Origin: Rhizorhabdus dicambivorans
GTDB taxonomy: Bacteria; Pseudomonadota; Alphaproteobacteria; Sphingomonadales; Sphingomonadaceae
Direction: 5' to 3'
DNA: 64,000 nt
Assembly: GCF_002355275.1 (NCBI RefSeq)
Contig: NZ_CP023449.1
Span: forward strand, 4,690,001-4,754,000
The notes beneath the pieces are model-generated. The model did no database searches, was not told where the DNA came from, and saw nothing but the letters and a program-made list of their open reading frames with translations. Below are positions 53,768 through 61,497 of the stretch, in pieces. The position numbers were made by a program, and so were the translations under genes. The stretch's first letter is position 1; every line of letters starts with the position of its first letter.

Positions 53768-54059
53768 TGCGCGCAATGACGGCCATTGCAGAGTATTTAA
53801 CCACGGAGTATACTCTTCAAGGCTTGTGGTTCAGTTGACAGTCGGGTGACCAGTGGTCGTGTGCCGAGTCCGCTTCATCGCACCATGAGGGCAAAGTTGT
53901 CCCCCAGATGGGGATCATTATCCCCGGTCTGGGCTAAGTATGAGCCACTGATATCGTGTACGCACCATGTTGAGCGTGGCGGCGTGATTCGGGTAAGCCA
54001 CGCCAGCGGGTCCAATGGCAAAAATGCATTTTCTGACTGAACCGCCGCAAGGCGACGGC
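53768..54059. promoter_or_regulatory. Divergent operator region between XRE and DUF2285 genes
   Basis: A perfect 10-bp palindrome GAGTATACTC (53806-53815) and a half-site GAGTAT (53791-53796), 15 bp apart start to start, lie 25-50 bp upstream of the XRE gene. They are candidate operators for the XRE protein. Promoters for both genes must lie in this 290-bp stretch. Confidence 0.5.
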
Positions 54060-54272
54060 ATGACCACTTATGACGAGCAGAACCTCGTCACATACCTGCG
54101 CTTGCTCGATGCCGAGGCCGAAGGGGCGGACTGGCGCGAGATTGTCCGCATCGTCTTCGAGATCGAACCTGATTCAGACACGGAGCATGCGCGGCTCATC
54201 TTTTCGAGCCACCTGGCGCGCGCGCACTGGATGCGTGACAATGGGTTCCGGCACCTGCTGCAGAAGCGTTGA
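54060..54272 (+). CDS. DUF2285 protein (QseM-like antiactivator)
   Basis: A 70-aa protein, YLRLLDAEAEGADWREIVRI near the N-terminus and SSHLARAHWMRDNGFRHLL at the C-terminus, the pattern of short DUF2285 proteins. In Mesorhizobium ICEs the single-domain DUF2285 protein QseM binds and blocks the activators TraR and FseA. Its divergent pairing with a small XRE regulator and its position 150 bp before an FseA-like gene fit that role. The in-frame start at 54015 is not needed. Confidence 0.72.
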   Translation: MTTYDEQNLVTYLRLLDAEAEGADWREIVRIVFEIEPDSDTEHARLIFSSHLARAHWMRDNGFRHLLQKR

Positions 54273-54423
54273 TCTTACGTCCGAACCCCGTCGAATCGCG
54301 AATGACGACTGCATCGTTCTACCTTGGTGCGGAGAACTCGGTGCAGTAACGGACCTTGCCAAGAAATTCTGATATTCAAATACTTACATACAGCCGTTTC
54401 ACCTGAACTTACGGAGATCGGAT

Positions 54424-55195
54424 GTGTCGGGTGGATCATCTTGGCGCGCGCCGAATGCAGCGGAGCGATACGCACACCACGATTACGCTGACTTTGCGCA
54501 GGAGTTCCTGCAGCGCAATTCCGACTACCTCCGAGATCATGCCGAGACACAGGCCCGGATCGCCAGGGAGCCCGCAAGCGCTCAAGCCGAAGAGGAGGGT
54601 CTGGCCGGGCGATGGGGGCTCAGTTTTCCCCACCTTGCCGGACGCCGATCCGCGAAACAATCCGGCGCTCTGGTCACCGCTCGTGGCGCCCGACGTCGTC
54701 GTCGTCGAAACCGGTGACTTCGCAGCAATCCCGCTGCCGCCCGGCTTTGAGCCGCTGGTGAAAGAAAGCAGTCCTACCGAACATCACCTGGTCGCTGCCT
54801 ACGGCGCGGCACGGCTTCGCCTGTGCCTGCGCGCCGCACCTTCTGGTTGCCCCGACTGTTTAATTATTCTGCATGATCGATCTGCGGCAACCCGGCTCGC
54901 CGCTGCTACCCGCTTTGAGCGGGTCACGCGCGGACTTCGCCTCGGGCTTGACCGCTCGGCCTCGCCGTCCGCCTATCGGCGTTCGCGGCTCGTTTTGCTA
55001 CTGGGTATCCATGACGCGCTCGATGCGGGTGCTGGCCCTCGCGATCTCGCCTTCGGCCTCGTTTTTCCTCGGCTGCGCCCGCTAATCGGCGCGACCTGGA
55101 AGGGTTCGGGAGAACGCCGACACACTCTCCGACTGATCGCAGAAGCGCGCCGTCTGGTTACTGGCGGATACCGCAAGCTGCTTCGCCACGACTGA
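54424..55195 (+). CDS. FseA-like ICE activator, expressed by +1 programmed frameshift (DUF6499 + DUF2285)
   Basis: The first frame (GTG 54424 with GGAG 54413-54416) encodes a DUF6499 domain (SWRAPNAAERYAHHDYADFA, then EFLQRNSDYLRDHAE) and reaches RWGLSFP. The expected continuation TLPDADPRNNPALWSPLVAP lies in the +1 frame, which stays open to 55195 and encodes a DUF2285 domain ending TGGYRKLLRHD. At the switch the mRNA reads TTT-CCC-C (54625-54631), a CCC-C sequence that permits +1 slippage. Without the shift, translation stops at 54715-54717. Fusion length is about 256 aa. This matches the FseA arrangement of Mesorhizobium ICEs, where a rare +1 shift makes the excision activator. A simple degenerative frameshift is the alternative. 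Confidence 0.75.
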
Positions 55196-55325
55196 GCAAA
55201 CCCGGCGGGGTGACGGAATTCACCGGCCTTAATCTGTCACTCCGTCAGCCCATTGCCGTTTCGCCATTGCTGCCTGCGACCAGCGGCAGCCCGCCGCTGT
55301 GGTCGAACCTCAGCGGAGGCCGCCC

Positions 55326-55598
55326 ATGGATGCCAGACCCACACCCGTCATTGCCAGATTTCTGCGAACGCCCGATGCCGCCGTGCATCTGGGACTATCC
55401 GCCCGCACCCTCGAGAAGCATCGTTGCTTCGGCACCGGCCCGGTCTACCGGAAGCTCGGCGGTCGGATTGTCTACTCCGTCGAGGATCTCGACGCTTGGG
55501 CCGAACAGGGGTTGCGCTGTTCGACTAGCGATCCGGGCAAGGGCATAGTTCACCCCGCCAAGCGGCTCGACGGCTACACTCCGCCGGTGCGGCGCTGA
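55326..55598 (+). CDS. Helix-turn-helix excisionase (AlpA/RdfS-like)
   Basis: A 90-aa protein with the MerR/excisionase winged helix: DAAVHLGLSARTLEKHRCFG, then GPVYRKLGGRIVYSVEDLDAW. It is typical of recombination-directionality factors such as RdfS and AlpA. It lies just after the FseA-like gene, which in Mesorhizobium activates rdfS. Probable job: directing the integrase to excise the ICE. An in-frame start at 55299 is less likely; the ATG at 55326 follows GGAGG. Confidence 0.75.
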   Translation: MDARPTPVIARFLRTPDAAVHLGLSARTLEKHRCFGTGPVYRKLGGRIVYSVEDLDAWAEQGLRCSTSDPGKGIVHPAKRLDGYTPPVRR

Positions 55599-55607
55599 GG
55601 AACATCC

Positions 55608-56486
55608 ATGCGCCGCACATCCGCCATTCCTGCCAGCGCGCAGCAACTCGACCTGTTCGTCGGTCAGGGCGGCGACATCGCCGCCCGCGACGCCCAGGAT
55701 CTGATGGCCTGGCCCTTCTTCAGCTTGGCGAAGTCCAAGCGGGTACGCCCGATCGACTTCCGGATGGGCGAGGTGTCGATCCTGGTCGAGGCCACCGCCG
55801 AGCATGGCATGGCGACGATCTGGGACGCCGACGTGCTGATATGGGTCGCGAGCCAGATCGTCGAGGCGCGCGACATGGGCCGCCCGACGTCGCGCCTAAT
55901 CGCCGCGACCCCGCACGAAATCCTGGCCTTTACCCGTCGCGGCACCGGCAAGGCCAGTTACGAGCGACTGAAGGCGGGGCTTGACCGGCTGCAATCGACC
56001 ACCATCGCGACCTCGATCCGCCAGCGCGACGCACGGCGTCGTCACCGCTTCTCCTGGATCAACGAATGGAAGGAGCGGCTCGATGGCTCTGGCCGCGCGC
56101 TCGGGATCGAGATGATCATTCCCGACTGGTTCTACGAAGGCGTGATCGACCAGGCGCTCGTCCTGACCATCGATCCCGATTATTTCGCACTGACTGGCGG
56201 GCTCGAACGCTGGCTATACCGCTTGGTGCGCAAGCACGGCGGCAAACAGAAGGGTGGCTGGAGCTTCGACTTCCAGCACCTCCACATGAAGTCCGGCGCG
56301 TTGTCGGCTCCCAAGCGCTTCGCCTTCGAGCTGCGCGACATCGTGCGGCGGCAAGCGCTCCCCGGATACGCACTCACCATTGAGCACACGCTCGGCCGCG
56401 AGCGGCTGCTCTTCGTCGCGAACCCAGTCGATCCGTTCGACGCCGACATGCGGCGCGTCGGCCTCGGCCCTGTGGATATGTCGTGA
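55608..56486 (+). CDS. Replication initiator protein RepA
   Basis: A 292-aa protein of the RPA (pfam10134-type) replication initiator family, with LMAWPFFSLAKSKRVRPIDF near the N-terminus, DADVLIWVASQI, ERLKAGLDRLQSTTI and a C-terminal KRFAFELRDIVRRQALPGY. The winged-helix DNA-binding regions are in the middle and C-terminal thirds. In ICEs it would allow replication of the excised circle. Three iterons begin 8 bp after its stop, which supports a linked origin. Confidence 0.87.
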   Translation: MRRTSAIPASAQQLDLFVGQGGDIAARDAQDLMAWPFFSLAKSKRVRPIDFRMGEVSILVEATAEHGMATIWDADVLIWVASQIVEARDMGRPTSRLIAATPHEILAFTRRGTGKASYERLKAGLDRLQSTTIATSIRQRDARRRHRFSWINEWKERLDGSGRALGIEMIIPDWFYEGVIDQALVLTIDPDYFALTGGLERWLYRLVRKHGGKQKGGWSFDFQHLHMKSGALSAPKRFAFELRDIVRRQALPGYALTIEHTLGRERLLFVANPVDPFDADMRRVGLGPVDMS

Positions 56487-56493
56487 TGGAACA

Positions 56494-56557
56494 CGGACTA
56501 TCAGGAACCGCCGGACTCGGACGATCAGGAACCGAAAGTTCGGACTATCGGGAACCG
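56494..56557. repeat. Three 17-bp iterons after repA, candidate replication origin
   Basis: Direct repeats CGGACTATCAGGAACCG (56494-56510), CGGACGATCAGGAACCG (56518-56534) and CGGACTATCGGGAACCG (56541-56557) are spaced 24 and 23 bp start to start, about two helical turns. They sit right behind a RepA gene, a usual place for Rep-binding iterons. Confidence 0.75.
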
Positions 56558-56608
56558 AAATGGCCCGCAAAGCCGCGGATTACCTCGCGTTCCGGCTCCC
56601 TTAACTAT

Positions 56609-56640
56609 GCTAACAAAGAATCCTTCGGATTCTTGCTAAC
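56609..56640 (+). terminator. Stem-loop flanked by GCTAAC repeats
   Basis: A perfect 8-bp stem AAGAATCC/GGATTCTT (56616-56623 and 56627-56634) with a 3-base loop, bounded on each side by a direct GCTAAC (56609-56614 and 56635-56640). It may end the repA transcript or be part of the origin. No U tract follows. Confidence 0.4.
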
Positions 56641-57172
56641 GCAGCCCCGCCTGAGGACGGATGGCGCTGCGCCGCCGCACAGGCCAGCCGAAACGAGGGT
56701 CGGCGATGGCCCGCCGCTCACGCATGTCACGCTGGTCTGGCGCGAGGGCGAACGCGAAGAATGGCTCAAGTTCGGCAAGCCAATCGCCGAGAAGATCGTT
56801 AACCGGAGGCAGCGGATCGAAAGTTATTCCGCAGGCCAGGTGTTCGGTCTGGTGCGCTGGGCTGCCAACGACTACGGCACGATCCGCTCGACGCTCGACA
56901 TCGTCCGCGCCGTCGGAGCGAATGAGTCCTGCACCCCGATCGCGCGGGTCGATCCCGGCGGTGAGCTTCTCCTCTCCGTCCTGGGCTGGCCCAAGGTCAA
57001 CCAGGTCTTTCGCCTGATCGACGCGATCGAGGCTTCGGGCATCGATCCGTGCGACGTCGCGCCCGATCACTGGCGGCACATCCACAACCGCATGGCAGGG
57101 CGTGAACGCCCACGCGACTACAGCCCCGCGCGCCACCGCGCCTGGCTCCAGCGCAAGGCGCTGCTCCCATGA
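56633..57172 (+). CDS. DUF2840 domain-containing protein
   Basis: The conserved part begins at PPLTHVTLVWREGEREEWLK and continues with GLVRWAANDYGTIRSTLDI and DHWRHIHNRMAG, the DUF2840 family of conjugative elements. The reading frame is open back to 56486, but that part is translated iteron and stem-loop sequence, so the true start is unclear; I use the TTG at 56633. The function is unknown. A ParA gene usually lies between repA and this gene; none is here. The end overlaps traF. Confidence 0.75.
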   Translation: MLTQPRLRTDGAAPPHRPAETRVGDGPPLTHVTLVWREGEREEWLKFGKPIAEKIVNRRQRIESYSAGQVFGLVRWAANDYGTIRSTLDIVRAVGANESCTPIARVDPGGELLLSVLGWPKVNQVFRLIDAIEASGIDPCDVAPDHWRHIHNRMAGRERPRDYSPARHRAWLQRKALLP

Positions 57173-57747
57173 TGCGGCGACGGTTCATCCTCGCTGGCGT
57201 TGTCGCCACCGCCACACTCGTGACGCTGACCGTGCCGGTCTCACGCTACGCGGTTTGGAACGCGACAGCCTCGGTCCCGACCGGGCTCTACGCCATCCGT
57301 GGCAAGGCGAGCCTGCACGTCGGCGAGCGCGTGGCCATCGAGCCGCCTCCGCCACTGCGCCGCCTGCTCGCCGAACGGCATTATCTGCCAACGGGAATTC
57401 CGCTCCTGAAGCGCGTCGCCGCCATCAGCGGCCAGCGCATCTGCCGCTTCGCGCATGGCGTGACCATTGACGGTGCATATGTCGGCGCAGCGCGTGCCCG
57501 TGACCGGCTCGGACGTGCGCTCCCCGTCTGGGCGGGCTGCCATGTGCTGCGCACCGGCGAGCTGTTCGTGATGAGCCCGGCCGCGCCCGACAGCTTCGAC
57601 GGGCGCTATTTCGGCGTGCTGCGCGATGCCGATGTGATCGGCCGCGCGACGCCCGTCTGGACCGATGAAGCTGGGGATGGCGACCACACCTGGTTCGCCG
57701 ATCCGCGTGCAACTCCACCCACCAGTTCAACAACCGAAGGAGACTGA
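57169..57747 (+). CDS. traF: S26-family conjugative transfer signal peptidase TraF
   Basis: A 192-aa protein with an N-terminal membrane anchor, then the catalytic serine in TASVPTGLYAI and the general-base lysine in LLKRVAAISG, the TraF/LepB dyad. It processes the pilin or other transfer proteins in the periplasm. The start overlaps the DUF2840 stop (two adjacent ATGs at 57169 and 57172). The C-terminal 20 residues are disordered. Confidence 0.88.
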   Translation: MMRRRFILAGVVATATLVTLTVPVSRYAVWNATASVPTGLYAIRGKASLHVGERVAIEPPPPLRRLLAERHYLPTGIPLLKRVAAISGQRICRFAHGVTIDGAYVGAARARDRLGRALPVWAGCHVLRTGELFVMSPAAPDSFDGRYFGVLRDADVIGRATPVWTDEAGDGDHTWFADPRATPPTSSTTEGD

Positions 57748-57750
57748 ACG

Positions 57751-58080
57751 ATGAAGATTGGCTATTTCGTCAGCGGTGAGGACGGCTTTGCCGGACATAT
57801 CACGACGCTGACGCTCGACATTGGCGTGGTGCTGCTACCCGCAGAACCGTCCGACAACGAGAACGCACCCGACTTCCGGGTAATAGCCGGCGAAGACGAT
57901 GAAGCGCGCGAGATCGGTGCGGGCTGGAAGCGCACCGGCGAGAAGGCCGGCGACTATGTCGCGCTGCAGATCGACGATCCCTCGCTCGTCCAGCCGCTGC
58001 GCGCCAACCTGTTCCACGACGATGGCACCGGCCATGTCCTGATCTGGTCGCGCCAGTCCCGGCACGACAAGGCGGACTGA
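57751..58080 (+). CDS. DUF736 family protein (copy 2)
   Basis: A 109-aa paralogue of the protein at 53168, with the shared core PSDNENAPDFRVIAG and the C-terminal LIWSRQSR, but strongly diverged elsewhere. It starts three bases after the traF stop, with GGAG upstream, so it belongs to the traF transcript. The function is unknown. Confidence 0.88.
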   Translation: MKIGYFVSGEDGFAGHITTLTLDIGVVLLPAEPSDNENAPDFRVIAGEDDEAREIGAGWKRTGEKAGDYVALQIDDPSLVQPLRANLFHDDGTGHVLIWSRQSRHDKAD

Positions 58081-58084
58081 GCCG

Positions 58085-58786
58085 GTGCGCTGGAATCGCT
58101 TGGGCTTTGCCGCGTTCCTCGCCGCTGCCCTGTTCGGCTGTGCGCCTGCCTTCGGGCAGGCCGCTGCCGAACAGGCGCAGCCGCGCACCGTCGCCATCGA
58201 ACGCCACGTCGCCGAAGCCTCGCAGCGCTTCGGCATTCCCGAAGGCTGGATCTATGCTGTGATGCGCAACGAAAGCGCAGGCCGGGTCGGCGCGGTCTCG
58301 TCTGCCGGGGCGATGGGTCTGATGCAGCTCATGCCCGGAACCTGGGCGCGCCAGCGCGCCCGGTTCGGCCTTGGTGCTGACCCGTTCGATCCGCGCGACA
58401 ACATTCTGGCTGGCACAGCCTACTTACGCGAGATGTACGACAGCTACGGCGCCCCCGGCATGCTTGCGGCCTATAATGCAGGACCGGGGCGCTACGAAGA
58501 CTGGCGCGATCGTGGGCGCGCACTCCCTGCGGAGACCCGCGCCTATGTCGCTAGGATTGCACCGATGCTGCAATTAGGCGGCGCGGCAGCGGTCGTTGCC
58601 AGCGCGTCGCCCGTGCAGCCGGTCCGCACATCCTGGACACAGGGCCAGCTTTTTGCCGTGCGCGGAGATGCAGCGGCAGACGCATCCGGCAGCTTCGCAG
58701 CCGCCGCGCCGCCGCCCCCCATTCCCGCTTTGCCCGCTCCCTTGAACGGCCTCTTCGCGCCCGTCTCGGGGAGCCGTCCGCAGTGA
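58085..58786 (+). CDS. Lytic transglycosylase of the transfer apparatus
   Basis: A 233-aa exported protein with a signal peptide (about 1-24; a lipoprotein-like LFGC is inside it) and an SLT/goose-lysozyme domain. It has the catalytic Glu in RNESAGR, then GAMGLMQLMPGTW and AAYNAGPGR. It opens peptidoglycan for the conjugation channel, the role of VirB1. A GTG start at 58085 lies 5 bases after the DUF736 stop. The Pro/Ala tail is probably disordered. Confidence 0.87.
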   Translation: MRWNRLGFAAFLAAALFGCAPAFGQAAAEQAQPRTVAIERHVAEASQRFGIPEGWIYAVMRNESAGRVGAVSSAGAMGLMQLMPGTWARQRARFGLGADPFDPRDNILAGTAYLREMYDSYGAPGMLAAYNAGPGRYEDWRDRGRALPAETRAYVARIAPMLQLGGAAAVVASASPVQPVRTSWTQGQLFAVRGDAAADASGSFAAAAPPPPIPALPAPLNGLFAPVSGSRPQ

Positions 58787-59033
58787 TCGCCCGATTGACC
58801 CATGATCGTGTCATGGCGTCGATTGGCGTGGGGAAGTGCGGAAGGGCAGCAGGAGAAGGGGCAAGTACAGGAGGATGGCAAGATAAAAGCGGAGCCAGCC
58901 GCCGGGATGTGGGGGCGCAGATTTGTGAGCTTTCCAAAGCCAGCCGCTTCGTACCCCGACTGGCTCCCTTCAGGAGAATGCGCGCAATTCCGCCGTGCGC
59001 AGAGCCAGCCGCCATTCCCCTCCTTAGCCGCCC
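58787..59033. other. Region upstream of relaxase with AGCCAGCCGC repeats, candidate oriT
   Basis: AGCCAGCCGC occurs three times in direct orientation (58893-58902, 58938-58947, 59003-59012), and ACTGGCT near 58959 is a partial inverse. A cognate origin of transfer often lies beside its relaxase gene. No nick site is identified, so this is a candidate only; the repeats might instead bind a regulator. Confidence 0.4.
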
Positions 59034-60779
59034 ATGAGCGACGACGACTTCGATATCAAACCGGGACGCATCCGTGACCGCGCCTCTGGTCAGCACAAAG
59101 CGCGCACTCTCAAGGCGCAGCTTCGCGCCTTGTCCAACCGGGCCGGACACAGCGGTCGATCTGGCAGCTCGGGCGCTAGGCGCGGCACCGGTCGACTGGC
59201 GCGAGGCCGGATTGCCAACCTGCGAGCAACCACTCGCGCCAGCCATCGCCGTGTCATCGTCAAGGCGCGCGTCGTGCGGCACCGGGGATCGCGCTTCGCC
59301 GCAGCGCCGCTCGCTCAGCACCTGACCTATCTCAAACGCGACGGCGTTACCCGGGACGGGAAAGAAGCTGAACTGTTCGGCAACGGTGACGGTTCTGCCG
59401 ATGGCACCGCCTTCGCCGAACGCTGCGCCGACGACCGTCATCACTTCCGCTTCATCGTTTCGCCCGAAGATGCAGGTGAGCTTGCCGATGTCCGGACCTT
59501 CACGCGCGAACTGCTGGCGGATATGGAGAGGGATCTCGGCACCGGGCTCGACTGGGTGGCAGTCGATCACTGGAATACCGACAATCCCCACATCCACATC
59601 CTGGTCAGAGGCAAGGCCGACGATGGCCGCGACCTGGTGATCGACAAGGACTACATCCGCGAGGGGATGCGCAGTCGCGCGGAAGCGCGCGTTTCGCTTG
59701 AGCTAGGACCACGCAGTGAGCGCGAGGTCGAACGAGCAATCATGCGCGAGATTGATGCCGATCGCTGGACCGGTCTCGATCGCCGTCTCCAGCGGATGGC
59801 CGATGAACTAGGCGGCGTGGTCGACCTTCGCCCCGATCCGCAGCGGGCTACAAACCCCGGCCACCAGCATCTCATTGGCCGCGCCACCAAGCTCGAACGC
59901 ATGGAGCTTGCCGACCGGATCGCGCCCGGCTGTTGGCGGCTCAAGCCGGGGCTCGAACAATCGCTACGCGACCTCGCGGTCAGGAGTGATGTGATCAAGA
60001 CGATGCACCGGGCGATGACCGGGCAGGGCCTCGCCGCTGAGACCGGGCGGTTCGCCATGCACGATGAAGCCGCGCCGGAGCCGGTGATCGGACGACTGGT
60101 CGAGCGCGGGCTGCACAACGAGCTGACCGGCGAGGCCTATGCAGTGATCGATGGTGCCGACGGCCATGTCCATCATCACAAGTTCAGCGATATCGACCTG
60201 ACTGGCGATGCCGCGCCCGGTGCGATCGTCGAGCTCAGGACCTGGACCGACCGGCGCGGCCGCGAGCAATCGTCGCTCTGGACGCATTCCGATCTCGATC
60301 TCGCTGCACAGCAGACCGCGCGGGGATCGACCTGGCTCGACAAGCAGCTCGTCGCTTCCGAACCCCAGGCGCTTGGCGCCGGGTTCGGTGGCGAAATCGA
60401 AGCAGCCAAGACCCGGCGACTGGAGTATCTCGAAGCCGAGGGTCTCGCAAAGCGGCAGGGCAATCGTTTCGTGCTGACCCGCAATCTGCTTGGCGCGTTG
60501 CGCGATCGCGACCTTGCCGAGGCGGGAACCGCGCTCTCCCGCGAGCACAACCTGCCCTATCGTCAGGGCAGACCCAACGGTGAGGTGTCGGGCGTCTATC
60601 GCGGACGCGTCCAGCTCGCATCGGGGCGATTTGCGATGATCGACGATGGCCTCGGCTTCTCGCTCGTTCCCTGGTCGAAGCAGCTCGACCGGCACCTGGG
60701 GCAATATGTCAGCGGCGCATCGCGATCGGGTGGCGGGATCGAGTGGACGCTCGGGCGCTCGCGCGGGATCGAGATCTGA
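59034..60779 (+). CDS. Relaxase/mobilization nuclease (VirD2/RlxS-type, DUF3363)
   Basis: A 581-aa MOB-type relaxase. The His-hydrophobe-His metal motif is in DHWNTDNPHIHILVRG (about residues 178-193), preceded by HHFRFIVSPEDAGEL. The catalytic Tyr candidate lies in the N-terminal region (HLTYLKRDGVTRDG). The C-terminal part is a DUF3363 domain seen in rhizobial and sphingomonad relaxases. It nicks oriT and pilots the strand. It is positioned upstream of TraG as in Mesorhizobium ICEs. Confidence 0.9.
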   Translation: MSDDDFDIKPGRIRDRASGQHKARTLKAQLRALSNRAGHSGRSGSSGARRGTGRLARGRIANLRATTRASHRRVIVKARVVRHRGSRFAAAPLAQHLTYLKRDGVTRDGKEAELFGNGDGSADGTAFAERCADDRHHFRFIVSPEDAGELADVRTFTRELLADMERDLGTGLDWVAVDHWNTDNPHIHILVRGKADDGRDLVIDKDYIREGMRSRAEARVSLELGPRSEREVERAIMREIDADRWTGLDRRLQRMADELGGVVDLRPDPQRATNPGHQHLIGRATKLERMELADRIAPGCWRLKPGLEQSLRDLAVRSDVIKTMHRAMTGQGLAAETGRFAMHDEAAPEPVIGRLVERGLHNELTGEAYAVIDGADGHVHHHKFSDIDLTGDAAPGAIVELRTWTDRRGREQSSLWTHSDLDLAAQQTARGSTWLDKQLVASEPQALGAGFGGEIEAAKTRRLEYLEAEGLAKRQGNRFVLTRNLLGALRDRDLAEAGTALSREHNLPYRQGRPNGEVSGVYRGRVQLASGRFAMIDDGLGFSLVPWSKQLDRHLGQYVSGASRSGGGIEWTLGRSRGIEI

Positions 60780-60782
60780 ACA

Positions 60783-61076
60783 TCAGCCCTGCCGGTCGAG
60801 CTTGAGCGGCCAGTCGAAATCGCCGCGCCGGGCTTTGCGTTCGGCCACCTCCCGTTCGAACACATCGCCAGCCCTCGCAACCCCATAGTCATCGGCGAAC
60901 AGCGGCACCTGGCTGGACCTGGCTTCGGCGGCTTCGGCGTCGCGGAAAACATCGTAGCGCCCGAGCTGACGCAGAATGCTGACCTCGGCATCCTTGCTTT
61001 GTCCGCGCTTGCCGGTGACCGCAAGGCCCACGGCGATGCAGCGGGCAAGTTCGGTATCGCTGATCCGGACCTTCAT
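60783..61076 (-). CDS. Hypothetical protein, 97 aa
   Basis: A cytoplasmic, charged helical protein (MKVRISDTELARCIAVGLAV) with no recognised domain. It is encoded on the strand opposite to the transfer genes, convergent with the relaxase gene, and lies 8 bp after the next small gene on the same strand. Similar small antisense-strand genes sit between relaxase and TraG in related elements. Confidence 0.5.
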   Translation of the reverse strand: MKVRISDTELARCIAVGLAVTGKRGQSKDAEVSILRQLGRYDVFRDAEAAEARSSQVPLFADDYGVARAGDVFEREVAERKARRGDFDWPLKLDRQG

Positions 61077-61083
61077 GGGGCGC

Positions 61084-61281
61084 TCAGATCAGCAGCAGCT
61101 GGTGCGTGGCGTCACCGTTGAGGCAGGCATCGGCCCTCAGCGCGGCATCGACGGCATTGCGGTAATGGACCGTGCCGAACCGCTCGGCCTCGTCGAACGG
61201 GACGGGTGTCCATTCCTCGCCCGGATAAACGCTCTCGTAGATCGCGCGCGCGGCTTCGCGCAGCGCCACATCGTGCTGCAT
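61084..61281 (-). CDS. Hypothetical protein, 65 aa
   Basis: MQHDVALREAARAIYESVYP, then GEEWTPVPFDEAERFGTVHYR. It is a small acidic protein without known domain. AGGA lies 9 bases before the ATG at 61281; two upstream ATGs (61287, 61290) are alternatives. It forms a two-gene unit with the 97-aa gene and is divergent from traG. Confidence 0.5.
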   Translation of the reverse strand: MQHDVALREAARAIYESVYPGEEWTPVPFDEAERFGTVHYRNAVDAALRADACLNGDATHQLLLI

Positions 61282-61497
61282 GATCATCATTCCTGTGCTG
61301 AAGCCGAATCGGCAAGGCGGCAACGATATTCGTTCTACCTATGTTCTTCAAGCGGCCGCAATCGGCGCGGCGGTCTGCCGGGCGATCCCGCCACCCCTTC
61401 CGATCATCCGCCAGCCTTCGATCACTGCCGCGCGGGCCTTGCAATTGCGCGCTTGCCGCACCGACATGCCCTCCCGAAACGGGAAGGAGCATGGTCA

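Noticed and set aside
53558-54272. XRE/small-protein pair as toxin-antitoxin
   Set aside because: The genes are divergent and the partner is a DUF2285 protein, which fits an ICE regulatory switch better.
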